Assembly (NCBI GenBank): GCA_038239345.1
Contig: JBBSEX010000097.1
Span: 1-7,579, forward strand
Direction of reading: 5' to 3'
Length of the DNA: 7,579 bases
Origin: JBBSEX01 sp038239345
GTDB lineage: Bacteria > Acidobacteriota > Terriglobia > Bryobacterales > Bryobacteraceae
This document shows positions 5,511 through 7,579 of this stretch, in pieces. A program made the position numbers and the translations under genes. Position 1 is the first letter of the stretch. Each line of letters begins with the position of its first letter. The notes under the pieces were generated by a model, which was given only the letters and a program-made list of their open reading frames with translations, did not search any database and was not told where the DNA came from.

Positions 5511-5902
5511 GCTTTCGAAGAAACGTTTATCCCGAACACCGTCTGACCGAAACGGCCTATCGATTTGGAATTCATTAGCATCTGGTGTGCCTAAACACTC
5601 CATCCGCTCATGTGTGTTGAGGACCGCAAGGAAACGGCTCTAATCTTGCGAACGGACCCGTGCCACAACCAGTTGGTTTGGGCACCTGAGATGCACTTCC
5701 GACAACGGCGCTTCACGGGAGCGATCCTCGCCGGTCTCGGGTCGGGCCCGTCCAGCATTCTCCGAGTAGCGCGTAATCAGGCCGGGATCGGTAAGCGCTG
5801 GCAAACTATGTTGGCCCTGTGGGCTTCTCCGCCAACCGTTCGAAACATCCGATGGAGACTTCCGGCCAGCCCAACGTTGGTAATCTGTCAGGAGGGAGTG
5901 GG

Positions 5903-6629
5903 ATGCGAATTTTGTGGCCTTAGAGTTTGCGGTTCTTTGCGCGCCTGGTTGGGCGGCCATGCCGGCCGCGGAGCAGAACGCACTGGTGAAGAGATATTGT
6001 GCCGTGCGCCATACTGATGCTGCCAAGAATGGAGGCTTGTCGCTCGAACACTACGATGCCGCGAAGCGAGACCCGGGGCTGGCCGCCATGATGCTCAGCA
6101 AACTAAACAACGGCGCCATGGGAGCGGCGGGCAACGCTGTGCCAGATAAGACCGCACAACAGGCGTGGCTTCAATCGACCAGGGAACAAGCCACGGGAGC
6201 CAAGGACTGGTTCGTGAGCCGGGAAAACGGTGTGGTGTCGGCCAGCATCGATCGCGAAGTAGCGCCGAGGACGGCAGGCTCGACGGACGCACTGTTATTT
6301 CGCTTGAGTATGATCTGCGTTTCCTCGTCCCGCTCAGGTGAGATGCAGTTGACCTGGTCGCCCCAACCTCAGACGGGGCGCACGATGACGGTGTTTGTGG
6401 ATGGTAAAGCGCCCGTCGAGTACAAGATTGACGGCACGGAGTCGATGGGGAACGGCGGTACCGTGCTGGCCGGGCACGCATCGGTTGTGCTGAGTAGCGG
6501 CAAGGGCGCAAAACTCACCTTGCCGAGTCATTTCCTGACCGTTTCCGACCTCTTTCCGGGCGAGACCCTGGAGTTCCCTTCGCGGACCTTGACCAGAGAG
6601 CCCGCTCCGAGTTGGGCAAATGCTTCTAG
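5903..6629 (+). pseudogene. Degraded exported cytochrome-c-like protein gene (two frameshifts, lost heme Cys)
   Basis: The ATG at 5903 has a strong GGAGGGAG site 5 nt upstream, but its frame stops at 5921. Restoring one T in the T-run at 5910-5913 gives MRIFVALEFAVLCAPGWAA, a good signal peptide, in frame with the rest. A cytochrome-c-like segment follows, with YCAVRH where CxxCH is expected: codon 6007-6009 is CGC instead of TGC. Then comes GGLSLEHYDAA. The second half (about 6200-6629) is a beta-rich domain of unknown type. A second lost T near 6577-6581 shifts the frame. The shifted frame reads FADLDQRARSELGKCF and stops at TAG 6627-6629, just before the convergent gene. The uncorrected frame runs on to 6882 across the antisense of that gene. 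Three independent lesions point to a pseudogene. The two indels alone could be sequencing errors. Confidence 0.7.
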
Positions 6630-6645
6630 TCGCGCTCGTCGCGGC

Positions 6646-7071
6646 TCATCGGTCTTCGACTTTCCAGCCTTCGAAGTCTTTGACGGTAGCGCAACTGGGA
6701 CCGCCGTCCCTGCCCGTGCCGGGAACGCGGGCTTCGAGCACACCTCCTGTCCTAATCAGTTTTGCCGGAATTCCCTCAAGAGGTATCTTCAGCCTTCTCT
6801 TCCAGCAGGAGTCGGCTTGGCCCGCACATTGCCCGATATCCACGTACAGGAACCGTTGTCGAGGCGGTCCCTGTACGAATGATCCGCCCAGGGCAGCCAT
6901 GCTGTCTGAGACGCCATCCCTTATTGAAGGTTGAAATTCAAAGGCGAGGTCGTTTCCTGTGGACCGTTGCCTTTGAACCGGCTCGTAGGTGCTGCCCTTT
7001 CCCTGCTGCAATGCGAAATCAACGCCTGTTTGCGGCTGCTCTATAACGATTCGGAGGGTAAGTCCAGGCAT
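6646..7071 (-). CDS. DUF5990 family protein, 141 aa
   Basis: This is a soluble small protein of uncharacterised function. The sequence carries the family's conserved blocks: LRIVIEQPQTGVDFALQQG near the N-terminus, GSFVQGPP and FLYVDIGQCAGQ in the middle, RRLKIPLEGI, and a C-terminal EARVPGTGRDGGPSCATV. It has no signal peptide or membrane segment, and its length fits the family as I know it. The ATG at 7069-7071 lacks a clear Shine-Dalgarno sequence. The gene converges on the cytochrome-like pseudogene with 16 nt between the stops, and diverges from the rluA-like gene. It looks intact and ordinary. No function is proposed. Confidence 0.85.
   Translation of the reverse strand: MPGLTLRIVIEQPQTGVDFALQQGKGSTYEPVQRQRSTGNDLAFEFQPSIRDGVSDSMAALGGSFVQGPPRQRFLYVDIGQCAGQADSCWKRRLKIPLEGIPAKLIRTGGVLEARVPGTGRDGGPSCATVKDFEGWKVEDR
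6843..6877. repeat. Hairpin-forming inverted repeat inside the DUF5990 gene
   Basis: CGTACAGG (6843-6850) pairs perfectly with CCTGTACG (6870-6877). After one A-C mismatch, AACCG... continues as a 4-bp stem (6852-6855 with 6865-6868) around a 9-nt loop: 12 pairs out of 13. It lies in codons for the GPPRQRFLYVDIG region. It may be a chance result of coding constraint or an mRNA structure. Confidence 0.5.
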
Positions 7072-7263
7072 ATCTTGGAGCTTATCAAACGAGCTGAATC
7101 ATGGCGTCTGCGTGCCTATCCTCCGTCCGCTTAGTCGGCAACTCGCACGGCGCCTCGCGCGGCCCGCGGCTCGTCCGAGTCGTGCGTCATCCGCCCAGAA
7201 CCTGTCGGCGAGTGACTTAGTCTTATTTCGCTCCTCAGATGCCATAGCTTACACTCAACCTAA
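7072..7263. promoter_or_regulatory. Divergent intergenic region between the DUF5990 and rluA-like genes
   Basis: 192 bp of non-coding DNA that must hold both promoters. A GC-rich block at about 7138-7190 has only short imperfect inverted repeats. On the plus strand TACACT (7250-7255, 4 of 6 matches to TATAAT) ends 8 nt before the ATG of the rluA-like gene, which would give a leaderless mRNA. No convincing -35 or Shine-Dalgarno sequence is seen for either gene. Confidence 0.3.
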
Positions 7264-7579
7264 ATGCTCAACCGGGGCTATGCCTACACCACAATCATCA
7301 GCAGCAAATACCATGGCCAAACCCTGCTTTCCCACTTGGCAAGCCTTTCCCCCCACTCAATCCCACAAGCCTGGCAACAAAAACTGGACAACGGCGAAGT
7401 CACCCTCAACGGCGCCACCGCCACCGGAAGCGAATCGGTCACTTCAGGCGAAACCCTGGTCTGGAACCGTCCACCCTGGATCGAACCAGACTCCCCTCAG
7501 CACTTCGAAGTCCTGTTTGAAGACCCCCATCTGTTGGCCGTCAACAAACCCAGCGGGCTGCCCACCCTCCCCGGCGGCG
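7264..7579 (+). CDS. RluA-family RNA pseudouridine synthase, N-terminal 105 aa (cut by window edge)
   Basis: The product should convert uridine to pseudouridine in rRNA or tRNA. The visible part has an S4-like RNA-binding segment (about residues 10-60: GQTLLSHLASLSPHS, then WQQKLDNGEVTLNG) and a WNRPPWIEP stretch. The start of the catalytic domain follows with FEVLFEDPHLLAVNKPSGL and PTLPGG, the motif I block of RluA enzymes. The catalytic Asp of the HRLDxxTSG motif lies beyond the window. An in-frame TAA at 7261-7263 directly precedes the ATG, so the start cannot be further upstream. No Shine-Dalgarno sequence is visible. Codon choice looks CAA- and CCA-rich compared with the neighbouring genes. 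The exact subfamily and RNA target cannot be assigned. Confidence 0.85.
   Translation, partial: MLNRGYAYTTIISSKYHGQTLLSHLASLSPHSIPQAWQQKLDNGEVTLNGATATGSESVTSGETLVWNRPPWIEPDSPQHFEVLFEDPHLLAVNKPSGLPTLPGG

Larger units (their letters stand above)
5174..5902. other. Non-coding stretch upstream of the operon, containing the right direct repeat
   Basis: About 730 bp without a credible gene. Short open frames are present on both strands but lack ribosome-binding sites and recognisable protein sequence. The stretch holds the second 36-bp direct repeat with its tRNA-like extension (5462-5507). A strong Shine-Dalgarno sequence GGAGGGAG (5891-5898) at the right edge belongs to the following pseudogene. 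Confidence 0.5.

Noticed and set aside
5461..5643. Small open frame across the right direct repeat, reading METGAEPATSSEG-like residues
   Set aside because: Peptides of the RETG-EPAT type are familiar translations of antisense tRNA 3' ends. The repeat explains the conservation better than coding does.
5610..6017. Open frame of 135 codons upstream of the cytochrome-like gene
   Set aside because: It overlaps the well-supported ribosome-binding site and start of the following gene in another frame, and its composition (Arg/Cys/Trp-rich) is typical of an out-of-frame translation.
6630..6882. C-terminal extension of the cytochrome-like frame
   Set aside because: It is antisense to the convincing DUF5990 gene and arises only because a frameshift bypasses the native TAG at 6627-6629.
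7138..7190. GC-rich segment as a structured RNA or terminator
   Set aside because: Inverted repeats there are short (4-5 bp) and scattered. No consistent fold or T tract could be drawn.

Overview
The window looks like a stretch of a moderately GC-rich soil-type bacterial chromosome. An acidobacterium of the Solibacter/Bryobacter kind is my best guess, inferred from the IS66 element, a DUF5990 gene, a short c-type-cytochrome-like exported protein and the style of the RluA-family protein. No single marker proves the lineage. Most of the content is accessory: a mobile-element end, a nuclease/regulator pair, an unrecognised exported-protein operon bracketed by direct repeats, and a decayed gene. 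Ordinary chromosomal genes lie at the right end.

Left part (1-1117). The last codons and right terminus of an IS66-family element (1-179) lie 67 bp from a divergent gene pair. The leftward gene encodes a small HNH endonuclease with two N-terminal membrane segments (247-705). The rightward gene encodes an XRE-family regulator (770-1075) whose recognition helix resembles restriction-modification controller (C) proteins. Their 64-bp shared promoter region holds two 11-bp boxes, TACTTATATTC and GACTCATAGTC, starts 15 bp apart. This is the layout of a C-protein operator, so the regulator probably controls both itself and the nuclease. No methyltransferase is visible.

Middle (1118-5902). A four-gene leftward operon (5159 to 1675) encodes a secreted protein of unknown function, a two-TM protein with a large extracytoplasmic domain, an exported trypsin-fold serine protease with an intact His/Asp/Ser triad, and a four-cysteine protein. 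The genes overlap by 4 nt, then are 6 nt and 21 nt apart. The fourth gene is in the same frame as the protease and separated by one TAA, so it may be a split-off C-terminal domain. The operon plus about 450 bp and 310 bp of non-coding flank is bracketed by two identical 36-bp direct repeats (1187-1222, 5472-5507). On the minus strand the repeat reads like the anticodon-loop-to-T-arm part of a tRNA-Gly. This is what att sites of a small integrated cassette could look like, but no integrase is present.

Right part (5903-7579). A rightward pseudogene of an exported cytochrome-c-like protein carries two frameshifts and a heme motif changed to CAVRH. It converges on an intact DUF5990 gene (7071-6646, minus). 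A divergent RluA-family pseudouridine synthase gene starts at 7264 and runs off the window.
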